From positions 1,736,001 to 1,800,000 of the forward strand of contig NZ_LT629781.1 of assembly GCF_900105685.1 (NCBI RefSeq): a stretch of 64,000 nucleotides of DNA, written 5' to 3'. The translations under genes and the position numbers were made by a program. Positions 33,755-42,261 of the stretch are shown here, piece after piece. The notes beneath the pieces were generated by a model that had not been told where the DNA came from, searched no databases, and saw nothing but the letters and a program-made list of their open reading frames with translations. Position 1 is the stretch's first letter, and the number at the start of each line of letters is the position of its first letter. Source of the DNA: Verrucomicrobium sp. GAS474 (GTDB taxonomy: Bacteria; Verrucomicrobiota; Verrucomicrobiia; Methylacidiphilales; GAS474).

Positions 33755-34546
33755 TTAGGGAGTCGCCTTGCCGATCTCGGCGAGGAGGGCGGCGGCGCTG
33801 ATCGTATTGAACCAGAAATGGACGGAGAGGCAAAGGAGGAGGGAGCCCGACGTCTCGTAGACGATCCCTTGGACGAGGCCGAAGCCGAAGAGCGGGAGGA
33901 GGGTGGCCCAATGGCAGTGGATCCCGGCGAAGGCGGCGGCGGTGGCGGCGAGGGCGATGCCGGGCCGGACGGGGAAGGCGGCCTTCAGGACGGGATGGAG
34001 GAAGCCGCGGAAGAAGGCCTCCTCGCAGAGGGGGGCGAGGAGGAGGGCGGCGAAGAGAAGCTGGGCGAGGGCTCCGAAGTGGCGGGCCTTGAGGAAGAGG
34101 GCGACGGCGGGCTCGGGCGGGGTCGGGAGGCCGAAGTGGCGGAAGACCGCCTCGATCCCGGTGGCGAAGGCCTGGAGCGGGAGGAAGACGGCGAGGGCGA
34201 TGACGAGGCCGAAGCCGAGGGCACGGAGGGGCGGGACCGGCGCGCCCGGCCCGAAGCCGAAGTGGCGCGGCGGGGGGACCCCCTCCGAGGCGAGGACGAG
34301 GACGACGCCGACGAGGGCGACGAGGTCGAACCAGAACCCGCCGAGGGTGAGGGCGGTGACGACGATCGCGCCGACGAGGGCGATGCTTTTCTCCGGCGGG
34401 ACGGCGATCGCCGGGGCCTTGCCGAGGAGGGGGAAGCGGAAGCCCCGGCCCTGCAGCAGGAAGACGAGGGCGGCCTGCGCGGCGAGGGAAGCGGCGAAGA
34501 GGAGCCCCGGGATGAACCGGGGATGCTGCTCCAGGAAGGCGAGCAT
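33755..34546 (-). CDS. CPBP-family intramembrane metalloprotease (CAAX-like)
   Basis: Membrane protein of 263 residues with about seven hydrophobic segments. The Abi/CPBP motifs are visible: CEEAFFRGFL with Glu175-Glu176 and Arg180, then FAGIHCHW with His210, and SVHFWFNTI near the C-terminus, matching the glutamate and histidine active site known from the Rce1 family. Function in bacteria of this kind is mostly unknown (peptide maturation or self-immunity in some cases). It is in a housekeeping run between sppA and thiL, 9 bp from the latter. Confidence 0.88.
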   Translation of the reverse strand: MLAFLEQHPRFIPGLLFAASLAAQAALVFLLQGRGFRFPLLGKAPAIAVPPEKSIALVGAIVVTALTLGGFWFDLVALVGVVLVLASEGVPPPRHFGFGPGAPVPPLRALGFGLVIALAVFLPLQAFATGIEAVFRHFGLPTPPEPAVALFLKARHFGALAQLLFAALLLAPLCEEAFFRGFLHPVLKAAFPVRPGIALAATAAAFAGIHCHWATLLPLFGFGLVQGIVYETSGSLLLCLSVHFWFNTISAAALLAEIGKATP

Positions 34547-34565
34547 GGAAAGTTAGAGCCTGGCT

Positions 34566-35597
34566 CTAAAACCCGGCGACCGAGGCGGGGAGGTAGTAGA
34601 GGCGTCCGCTCTGGAGGTGGAACGCCGGGGAGCCGGCCGCCGAGGCGTTGAAGCCGGGGATCTCCAGCCGGAGCGCGGGCATGCGGGTCGTCACGCCGAG
34701 GGAGTGGAGGAAGCGGGCGGTGTCGAAGGGGGGGCTGTAGCGAACGACCTCGGCGTCGCCCAGCTTCGCGAGCTCGCGGCCCTTCGCCACGGCGTCCTCG
34801 AAGTAGCCGAGGTCGTCGACCAGGCCGAGGGCCTTCGCCTGCTTGCCGGAATAGATGCGGCCGTCGGCGATGCCGTTGCGCAGGCTCTCGACGTCGAGCT
34901 TCCGCTCCGTGGCGACGACGGTGACGAAGCGGTCGTAGGTCTCGTTGACGAGGCTCTGGACGAGGGCGAGCTCCTCCGGGGCGGGATCGCGGAAGGGGTT
35001 GAGCATGTCCTTCATCTTCCCCGACTTGATCACGAGGGCCTTCACGCCGACCTTCCCGGCGAGGTCCTTCACGTTGTAGGTCTCGAGGATGACGCCGATG
35101 CTCCCGGTGACGGTGAGGGGATGGGCGATGATCCACGAGCCGCCCATCGCGCTGTAATACCCGCCCGAGGCGGCCATCGATTCCATGTAGACGACGACCG
35201 GCTTGCCCGACTTCGCGCGGAAGTCGGCGACGTAGTGGTAGATCTCGTCGCTGGCGGTGACCTCGCCGCCGGGGGAATCGATGCGGAGAATGACGCCCTT
35301 CACGTTGGCGTCCTCGGCGGCCTGGCGGAGCTGGAGGCGGATGTCGTCGACCATCGAGTCGCCGAAGACCCCGGGGAGGCTCCCGCCGATCTCGCCGACG
35401 AGGTCGATCAGGACGAGCTTCGCCGTCGTCGTCCCCTTCGCCGGGAGGTAGCTCTCCTCGCTGAGGCCGGTCTTCGCGTCCTTCTTCATCGAGAAGGCGG
35501 CGATGAGCCCGAGGTTCAGGACGAGGCTGACGGCGAGGAGAAGGCAGAGCAGTACCCCGGCGCAGCCGCCGAGGAACGTTTTGAAGGGAGAGGCCAT
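34566..35597 (-). CDS. sppA: Signal peptide peptidase SppA (S49, short form)
   Basis: Membrane-anchored serine protease that degrades cleaved signal peptides. One N-terminal helix (residues about 9-35) precedes the S49 domain. The nucleophile is Ser144 in SMAASGGYY and the general base is probably Lys196 in SGKMKDML, the Ser/Lys dyad of the short Bacillus-type enzymes. IDSPGGEVTASDEI is another family mark. I take ATG 35597 (MASPFKTFL), 343 residues, since the 13 residues before it are polar and unconserved. It starts the minus-strand run leading to alr. Confidence 0.93.
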   Translation of the reverse strand: MASPFKTFLGGCAGVLLCLLLAVSLVLNLGLIAAFSMKKDAKTGLSEESYLPAKGTTTAKLVLIDLVGEIGGSLPGVFGDSMVDDIRLQLRQAAEDANVKGVILRIDSPGGEVTASDEIYHYVADFRAKSGKPVVVYMESMAASGGYYSAMGGSWIIAHPLTVTGSIGVILETYNVKDLAGKVGVKALVIKSGKMKDMLNPFRDPAPEELALVQSLVNETYDRFVTVVATERKLDVESLRNGIADGRIYSGKQAKALGLVDDLGYFEDAVAKGRELAKLGDAEVVRYSPPFDTARFLHSLGVTTRMPALRLEIPGFNASAAGSPAFHLQSGRLYYLPASVAGF

Positions 35598-35705
35598 GGG
35601 GTGCTGGAAGTTGGCACAGTCCCGGGGGGGCCGCAATCCCGGTGAAGGGGGGCGGGGTGCCGGGGAGGGAGGGCCGCCTCCCTCTCCCCGCGCTCCTTTT
35701 CCTCC

Positions 35706-36608
35706 CTACCGCGACGGCCCGGGCCGCGCGCTGTTCTGCGGGGCCGAGCTGTAATCGGGCTGGGGCGCGGCGGTGTTCGGCGCCGGGCTCGGCGCGGGAG
35801 GGGCGGGAGGGGCGGGAGCGACGGTGGTCGTGGTGGTGGTCGTCGCGCTGGTGCTGACCGTCGCGCTCGTCGTGCTTCCGCTCAGCGATTCGGGGGGCGT
35901 GGCGAAGGGGGTGCCGTAATTGGGGTCGGCGGCCTGGGCGCGCTGGGCCTGCTTCGCGGGGACGAGGAAGGAGTCGGAGATCAGCTTTCCGGTGTAGTAG
36001 CCGGAGAAGGTGAGGTAGCTGCGGAGGTCGTGGAGGATCGCCTTGCTCCGCTCGGGGGAGTTGCTCTTCGGCAGGTATTTCTTCGCGTAGCGGCGGGCCG
36101 ACTCGACGACGGCGAGGTTGTTCGCGTCATAGTCGGCATGCATCGTGAGGACGGTTTTTTGGGTCTCGACGTCCTGCATGAAGACGTCGACGACGATCCG
36201 CAGGGGGGGATAGATCTGTTCCTGGCTCAGCTTCACGAAGAGGATGGCGTCGGCCCCCGTCTCCTTCGCCTTCGCCAGGGCCTGGGCCTCGGTGATGGGG
36301 AGGTCGACCCGGGTCGAGGCGACGCCGGGATAGGGGATCATGATCCACCGCATCTTGTCCTTCAGCGCGGGGACGAACTGGCTCTCGAAGAGGGAGCGGG
36401 CCTGGTCCTCGACCGCGCCGCTCACGGGGAGGACGAGGATCTTCCCGGGCCAGAGCTGGATGGAACGGGTGACGACGGGAAGGTAATCACTGCCGAGGGG
36501 TTCGTCGGCGTAGAGGCTGGTCTCGTCGACGGCCATGCAGCCGCCCATGAGGAGGAGGCCGGAGGCGAGGACGACGATGGCGAAGCGCGAGAGGGTGGAG
36601 TGGGGCAT
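35706..36608 (-). CDS. Lipoprotein of unknown function with a Thr/Pro/Ala-rich tail
   Basis: Signal peptide with lipobox LLMGGC (Cys at 24). The following 190 residues contain alternating strands and helices, with ILVLPVSGAVEDQARSLFES and ILFVKLSQEQIYPPLRIVVD; the pattern of a strand 'KILVLPV' followed by a helix and a later strand 'ADAILFVKL' recalls GNA1162/CsgG/TolB-N-like outer-membrane lipoproteins, but I cannot name a family. The last 75 residues are Thr/Ser/Pro/Ala-rich and likely disordered. It is 108 bp from sppA and divergent from gltB. Confidence 0.7.
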   Translation of the reverse strand: MPHSTLSRFAIVVLASGLLLMGGCMAVDETSLYADEPLGSDYLPVVTRSIQLWPGKILVLPVSGAVEDQARSLFESQFVPALKDKMRWIMIPYPGVASTRVDLPITEAQALAKAKETGADAILFVKLSQEQIYPPLRIVVDVFMQDVETQKTVLTMHADYDANNLAVVESARRYAKKYLPKSNSPERSKAILHDLRSYLTFSGYYTGKLISDSFLVPAKQAQRAQAADPNYGTPFATPPESLSGSTTSATVSTSATTTTTTTVAPAPPAPPAPSPAPNTAAPQPDYSSAPQNSARPGPSR

Positions 36609-36983
36609 GGCGTTGGGGGTCGGCGGTTGTTCGACTAGGGACTCGTCAGGCGAGGCGCATCCATGCTGCCGTGAAATAGGAAAGCAGAAGTCGTTCCCGG
36701 AGGAAAGGAATCCTGGCGGCGGATCGAGGAGGGCGTGTCACGATAGCCGGTAAGATAGCCCGAAACGGGTCCGATTTCGAGCACTGGGGCGGGGGTCGGC
36801 ATCCAACTTGCTTGATAGCCGTTTCCGGTTCGCTTTTCAATGTTTCTCCAGAAAGCCAAGGGGAGGGTTTTACGAAAATTATGAGGAGTACGGAAAAAGT
36901 ACGCAAAAAAAGTAAAAATCGGTCCTATTCGTTGGAAATACCCTTGATCCCTAAGACAAAGTCTTTCATATCTTCTCACCGCC
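36609..36983. promoter_or_regulatory. 375-bp divergent control region between lipoprotein gene and gltB
   Basis: No gene is convincing here. The half next to gltB (36840-36965) is clearly richer in A/T than the surroundings, with runs of A and a GTACGGAAAAAGTAC near-repeat around 36898, suggesting promoter and regulator sites for gltB. I cannot point to a known operator, riboswitch or exact -35/-10 pair. Confidence 0.5.
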
Positions 36984-39900
36984 ATGTCTCTGAATCACTC
37001 GATCCTCACCCAGATGGGCTCTTTCAACGGAAAGGGGCTCTACGATCCGGCTTTTGAACACGACGCCTGCGGCGTCGGTTTCGTCGCGAGTATCAGTGGG
37101 GAACGCTCGGAAAAGATCCTCAAGACCGCCATCGGGTGCGTCTCGGCCCTCTCCCATCGCGGCGCGATGGACGCCGACGCGAAGACCGGCGACGGCGCGG
37201 GCGTCCTGACCCAGATCCCCTACGAGATCTTCCGGCCCGAGGTCGAGAAGCTCGGTCACAAGCTCTTCTCCGACAGCGATCTGGCCGTCGGCTTCCTCTT
37301 CCTCCCGAAGGACAACGCCTACGAGCAGGCCTTCTGCCGGAAGGTCGTCGAGGAGACCCTTTCCAAGCGGAAGCTCTTCGTCTTCGGCTGGCGCAAGGTG
37401 CCGGTGAAGATGGACATCCTCGGGGACAAGGCCCTCCAGACCTGCCCCGAGATGGAACAGGTCCTCATCGGCAAGCCCGAGGACGAGATCATCGGCGCCG
37501 AGGAATACGAGCAGGTCCTCTACCTCGCCCGCTCCGAGATCGAGTACCGGATCAGCCGCGCCGGGATCGAGAGCTTCTACGTCGCCTCGTTCTCCAGCCG
37601 GACGATCATCTACAAGGGCCTCCTCGTCTCCCCCCAGCTCGACAAGTTCTACCTCGACCTGCGGAACCCGAAGTACAAGACCTCCCTCGCGATCTACCAC
37701 CAGCGCTACAGCACGAACACCTTCCCCACCTGGCCCCTCGCCCAGCCCGTCCGCCTCATGGCGCACAACGGCGAGATCAACACGGTGCAGGGGAACCGCG
37801 TCTGGATGCGGTCCCGGGAAGCCCAGCTCGCCGCCTCCGTGTGGGGCGACGAGATCGAGTTCCTCCGCCCCGTGATCCAGCCCGGCGGCAGCGACTCGAC
37901 GAGCCTCGACAACGTCCTCGAGCTGCTGACGATGTCGGGCCGCGACCTCCTGCACAGCCTCATGATGCTCGTCCCCGCCGCGTGGCAGGCCGACACGAAG
38001 ATCACCCCGGAGCGGCAGGCCTTCTACCGCTACCACTCCTGCATGATGGAGCCGTGGGACGGCCCCGCCGCCCTCGTCGTCAGCGACGGCCGGACCATCG
38101 CCGCCTGCCTCGACCGGAACGGCCTCCGGCCCTCGCGCTACACCGTCACCTCCGACGGCCTCGTCGTCCTCGGCTCCGAGGTCGGCCTCGCGACCATCGA
38201 CGACAAGGTCGTGGTCGAGAAGGGCCGCCTCGCCCCGGGCGAGATCCTCGCCGTCGACACCGTCGGGAAGAAGTTCTGGCGGAACGACGAGATCAAGGAC
38301 TTCTACGCCGCCCGCCAGCCCTACGGGGAATGGCTCGCGCAGAACCTGAAGGAACTGAAGGCCGCGGCCTCCCTCGCCGCCGGCACGGCGGCCGACGGGG
38401 CGCTCCTGCCCCAGCAGCTCTCGTTCGGCTACAACGAGGAAGAGGTCGAGGTCATCCTCAAGGCGATGGCCGAGACGGGCGAGGAGGCGATCGGCTCCAT
38501 GGGAGACGACGCGCCCCTGGCCGTCCTCTCGCTCAAGTCGAAGCTCCTCTACGAGTACTTCAAGCAGCTCTTCGCCCAGGTCACGAACCCCCCGATCGAC
38601 CCGATCCGGGAGAAGCTCGTCATGTCGGTCGAGATGCCCGTCGGACGGGAATCGAACCTCCTCGCCGAGGGGCCGAGCCATGCCGACGTCCTCCTGCTGA
38701 AGAGCCCCATCCTGTCCAACGCCGAGCTCGACGAGATCCGGTCCCGCCCCGAGGCGAGCCTGAAGTCGCAGACCTTCTCCGTCCTCTTCCCCGCCGTCGG
38801 CGGCGAGGGCGCGCTGGCGAAGCGGCTCACCGACCTCCGCCGCGAGGTCGAGAACGCCGTCGACGCGGGCGTCACCCTTGTCATCCTCAGCGACCGGGGC
38901 GTCTCGGCCGAGATGGCCGGGCTTCCCCTCCTCCTCGCCGTCTCTGCCGTCCATCATGAGCTGATCCGGCGTGGCAAGCGGAGCCTCGCCTCGATCCTCG
39001 TCGAGGGCGGCGAAGTGCGGGACGTCCACCAGTTCGCCTGCCTCATCGGCTTCGGCGCGTCGGCGGTCAATCCCTACCTCGCCATCGCCACCTACCGCGA
39101 TCTGATCGAGAAGGGCTCCCTCAAGGTCGCCGACCCCGCAGTCGTCTGGAAGAACTACCGTTCCGCAATCGAGAAGGGCCTCCTCAAGATCATGTCGAAG
39201 ATGGGCATCTCGACCCTCCAGAGCTACCACGGTGCCCAGGTCTTCCAGGCCATCGGCATCCACGAGGACGTGGCGAAGGAACACTTCGCCGGAGTCATCT
39301 CGCGCGTCTCGGGCCTCGGCCTGAAGGAGATCGCCGAGGAGACCCTCAGCCGCCACATCCACGCCTTCGGCTCCGCGGAAGCGAAGCTCGTCGACGCCGG
39401 CATCTACCGCTACCGGCGGGACGGCGAAGTCCATGTCGTCACCCCCGCCCTCCTCCAGAGCCTCCATGCCTACGTCGGCATCAAGGGAATGGACAAGGCC
39501 GGGAAGCAGGAAGACTACCAGAAGTACGTCGATGCCGTCATGGCGGGCCAGCCCGTCGACCTCCGGCATTGCCTCCGCATCAAGCCCGGCACCCCGATCC
39601 CGATCGACGAGGTCGAGCCCCTGGAGGAGATTCGCAAGCGTTTCACCACCGCGGGCATGTCCCTCGGCGCGCTCTCGCCCGAGGCCCACGAGGCCCTCGC
39701 GATCGCGATGAACCGGATCGGCGGCAAGTCGAACTCCGGCGAAGGCGGCGAGGACAAGATCCGCTTCGGCACCATGGAGAACGGCGACTCGAAGAACAGC
39801 GCCATCAAGCAGGTCGCCTCCGGGCGCTTCGGCCTCACCGCCGAATACCTGGCCAGCGCCGAGGAGATCGAGATCAAGATGGCGCAGGGCTCGAAGCCCG

Positions 39901-41564
39901 GCGAGGGCGGCCAGCTGCCCGGCCACAAGGTCTCCGCCCTCATCGCGAAGCTCCGGCACAGCACGCCCGGCGTGATGCTCATCTCGCCCCCGCCGCACCA
40001 CGACATCTACAGCATCGAGGATCTGGCCCAGCTGATCTACGACCTGAAGCAGGTCAACCCGCGCGCCAAGATCTGCGTGAAGCTCGTCTCCGAGGCCGGC
40101 GTCGGCACCATCGCGGCGGGCGTCGCGAAGGCTCATGCCGACATCATCCTCATCAGCGGCCACGACGGCGGCACCGGCGCCTCGCCGCTTTCCTCCGTGA
40201 AGCACGCGGGCGGCCCGTGGGAACTCGGCGTCGCCGAGGCCCAGCAGGTCCTCCTGCTGAACAGCCTCCGGAACCGCGTCACCCTGCGGACCGACGGCGG
40301 CATGCGGACCGGCTTCGACATCGCCGTCGCGGCGCTCCTCGGCGCGGAGGAGTACAACTTCGGCACCATCGCCCTCATCGCGGCGGGCTGCGTCTACGTC
40401 CGCAAGTGCCACCTGAACACCTGCCCCGTCGGCGTCGCCACCCAGGACGAGCGCCTCCGGGCCAAGTTCAAGGGGACCCCCGACAACATCATCACGTTCT
40501 TCAACGGCGTCGCCCAGGAGGTCCGCGAGATCATGGCCTCCCTCGGCATGCGGACGATGAACGAGATGATCGGCCGCGCCGAGCTCCTCGAGCAGAAGGA
40601 GATCCCCGGCCATCCGAAGGCGAACACCCTCGACCTGAAGCCGATGCTCGCCGTCCCCCCCATCGACGAGACCGTCCCCCGGTACCGGACGTGGAACGCG
40701 AACACGAAGCTCGAGGAGCGGACCCTCGACGACGAGATCCTGCAGGACGCCAAGAGCGCCCTCCAGACCCGGCGTCCCGTCTCCCTCAAGTACAAGGTGA
40801 AGAACGTCAACCGGAGCGTCGGCACCCAGCTCTCCGGCGAGGTCGCCTATCGCGCCGGGGACGAGTCCCTGCCCGAGAACACGATCCAGATCGCCCTCAC
40901 CGGCAGCGCGGGCCAGAGCCTCGGCGCCTTCCTCGTGAAGGGCGTCCGCATCCACCTCACCGGCGAGGCGAACGACTACGTCGGCAAGGGCATGTCGGGC
41001 GGCGAGATCGTCATCGTCCCCTCGGCCTCGGCGACCTTCGCCGCGCACGACAACTCGATCCTCGGGAACACCAACCTCTACGGCGCGACGGGCGGCACGC
41101 TCTTCGCCCGCGGCAAGGCGGGGGAACGGTTCGCCGTCCGCAACAGCGGCGCCCTCTCCGTCGTCGAAGGGGTCGGCGACCACGGCTGCGAGTACATGAC
41201 CAACGGCCTCGTCGTCGTCCTCGGCGGCACGGGGAAGAACTTCGGCGCGGGCATGTCGGGCGGCCTCGCCTACGTCCTCGACCTCGAGGGGAACTTCGAC
41301 AAGCTCTACAATCCGGCGATGGTCGGGATCGACCGCCTCGGCACCGAGGACGAGGTGATCCGCACCGACGCGCAGGGCAATCCCCTGACGCTGAAGGCGA
41401 TCATCAAGCAGCACCTCGACGCCACGGGGAGCGCCCGGGCGAAGGAGATCCTGGCCGACTGGGAACGCTTCCGGACCCTGTTCTGGAAGGTCGTCCCCCA
41501 TCCCCCCGTCGCGGCGCTCGCCCCGGCGAAGCCCGCCGACCCGGTCGAGCCGGCGAAAGTCTAA
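36984..41564 (+). CDS. gltB: Glutamate synthase large subunit
   Basis: Transfers the amide of glutamine to 2-oxoglutarate. The order is typical: class II glutamine amidotransferase with nucleophile Cys29 in EHDACGVGF, implying removal of a 28-residue propeptide; a central domain; an FMN-binding synthase barrel with KPGEGGQLPG and SGHDGGTGASPLSS; a 3Fe-4S site with Cys1136, Cys1142 and Cys1147 in CVYVRKCHLNTC; and a C-terminal beta-helix with GGEIVI and ANDYVGKGMSGG. 1526 residues is full length. No gltD is adjacent, so the electron donor (small subunit elsewhere, or ferredoxin) is open. A double-ACT protein follows by 6 bp. Confidence 0.97.
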   Translation: MSLNHSILTQMGSFNGKGLYDPAFEHDACGVGFVASISGERSEKILKTAIGCVSALSHRGAMDADAKTGDGAGVLTQIPYEIFRPEVEKLGHKLFSDSDLAVGFLFLPKDNAYEQAFCRKVVEETLSKRKLFVFGWRKVPVKMDILGDKALQTCPEMEQVLIGKPEDEIIGAEEYEQVLYLARSEIEYRISRAGIESFYVASFSSRTIIYKGLLVSPQLDKFYLDLRNPKYKTSLAIYHQRYSTNTFPTWPLAQPVRLMAHNGEINTVQGNRVWMRSREAQLAASVWGDEIEFLRPVIQPGGSDSTSLDNVLELLTMSGRDLLHSLMMLVPAAWQADTKITPERQAFYRYHSCMMEPWDGPAALVVSDGRTIAACLDRNGLRPSRYTVTSDGLVVLGSEVGLATIDDKVVVEKGRLAPGEILAVDTVGKKFWRNDEIKDFYAARQPYGEWLAQNLKELKAAASLAAGTAADGALLPQQLSFGYNEEEVEVILKAMAETGEEAIGSMGDDAPLAVLSLKSKLLYEYFKQLFAQVTNPPIDPIREKLVMSVEMPVGRESNLLAEGPSHADVLLLKSPILSNAELDEIRSRPEASLKSQTFSVLFPAVGGEGALAKRLTDLRREVENAVDAGVTLVILSDRGVSAEMAGLPLLLAVSAVHHELIRRGKRSLASILVEGGEVRDVHQFACLIGFGASAVNPYLAIATYRDLIEKGSLKVADPAVVWKNYRSAIEKGLLKIMSKMGISTLQSYHGAQVFQAIGIHEDVAKEHFAGVISRVSGLGLKEIAEETLSRHIHAFGSAEAKLVDAGIYRYRRDGEVHVVTPALLQSLHAYVGIKGMDKAGKQEDYQKYVDAVMAGQPVDLRHCLRIKPGTPIPIDEVEPLEEIRKRFTTAGMSLGALSPEAHEALAIAMNRIGGKSNSGEGGEDKIRFGTMENGDSKNSAIKQVASGRFGLTAEYLASAEEIEIKMAQGSKPGEGGQLPGHKVSALIAKLRHSTPGVMLISPPPHHDIYSIEDLAQLIYDLKQVNPRAKICVKLVSEAGVGTIAAGVAKAHADIILISGHDGGTGASPLSSVKHAGGPWELGVAEAQQVLLLNSLRNRVTLRTDGGMRTGFDIAVAALLGAEEYNFGTIALIAAGCVYVRKCHLNTCPVGVATQDERLRAKFKGTPDNIITFFNGVAQEVREIMASLGMRTMNEMIGRAELLEQKEIPGHPKANTLDLKPMLAVPPIDETVPRYRTWNANTKLEERTLDDEILQDAKSALQTRRPVSLKYKVKNVNRSVGTQLSGEVAYRAGDESLPENTIQIALTGSAGQSLGAFLVKGVRIHLTGEANDYVGKGMSGGEIVIVPSASATFAAHDNSILGNTNLYGATGGTLFARGKAGERFAVRNSGALSVVEGVGDHGCEYMTNGLVVVLGGTGKNFGAGMSGGLAYVLDLEGNFDKLYNPAMVGIDRLGTEDEVIRTDAQGNPLTLKAIIKQHLDATGSARAKEILADWERFRTLFWKVVPHPPVAALAPAKPADPVEPAKV

Positions 41565-41570
41565 GGGATT

Positions 41571-42113
41571 ATGGCGGCCAGCCTCTACCCCTCGATCCAG
41601 GTCGGCACCCAGCTCGCCTTGTTCCTCACGAACAAGCCGGGCTCGATCGGCGCCGCCGCCGACGTGATCGCCCACGCCGGGGTCAACATCCTCGCGCTGA
41701 CGACCTCCGACACGGTCGACCACATGGTCCTCCGCGTCGTCGTCGACAAGCCGAAGACCGCCCTCCTGGCGCTCGAGTCGCACGGCACCCTCGTCATCGA
41801 GAACGAGGTGATCCTCCTGGAGGGGGCCAACCGCCTGGGGAGCCTCTCCACCATCGCGAACCTCCTCGCCGAGGCGAAGATCAACATCGACTACGCCTAC
41901 TGCGCCACCCCGTCGAACTCCAAGCAGGGGCTCCTCGTCCTCCGCCCCTCCGACGTCCCGAAGGCCCTCAAGGCGCTGAACAGCGCCGACCTGGGCCGGG
42001 CCGGGGAGAAGAAGTTCCTCGCCGCCGCCAAGGCCCGCGCCGCCCTCGAGCAGAAGGCGAAGGGCAAGGCCCTGAAGGCGACGCCCGCCGTCCGAGGCCG
42101 GGCGCGGGAATAG
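41571..42113 (+). CDS. Tandem ACT-domain protein
   Basis: 180 residues with two ACT domains: one at about 9-70 (LALFLTNKPGSIGAAADVIAHAG) and one at about 78-140 (GSLSTIANLLAEAKINIDYAY), followed by a basic, Ala/Lys-rich tail. ACT domains bind amino acids and control metabolic enzymes. Because it begins 6 bp after gltB it may sense an amino acid to control nitrogen assimilation; that link is inferred from position. A strong terminator follows. Confidence 0.85.
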   Translation: MAASLYPSIQVGTQLALFLTNKPGSIGAAADVIAHAGVNILALTTSDTVDHMVLRVVVDKPKTALLALESHGTLVIENEVILLEGANRLGSLSTIANLLAEAKINIDYAYCATPSNSKQGLLVLRPSDVPKALKALNSADLGRAGEKKFLAAAKARAALEQKAKGKALKATPAVRGRARE

Positions 42114-42118
42114 GGGAA

Positions 42119-42152
42119 AGGCGGGGCGATCCCCGCCTGTTTCCCTTCTTTT
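42119..42152 (+). terminator. Intrinsic terminator after the gltB operon
   Basis: AGGCGGGG and CCCCGCCT form a perfect 8-bp stem with a CGAT loop, followed by a pyrimidine tract GTTTCCCTTCTTTT. Confidence 0.82.
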
Positions 42153-42187
42153 CCCCGCTTTCATCCCCCCTTTCATCTCTGAAAGGC

Positions 42188-42250
42188 TCCCGTACGTGAA
42201 GCGTACGGCGGGTGAAATAGGATTGTAACAAACCCCTTCCGGGGTTACCT
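42188..42250 (+). promoter_or_regulatory. Two hairpins in the leuC leader
   Basis: The first is CCGTAC-GTGAAGC-GTACGG (42190-42208). The second is AACCCC-TTCC-GGGGTT (42231-42246), extended by GTAAC/TTAC flanks, and it ends 15 nt before the leuC ATG where the ribosome would bind. The arrangement suggests control of leuC translation, but no known motif is recognised. Confidence 0.45.
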
Positions 42251-42261
42251 TGATCGACTCT

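Noticed and set aside
36635-36985. 116-residue minus-strand frame in the gltB upstream gap
   Set aside because: No recognisable domain, overlaps the A-rich control region and the first codons of gltB.
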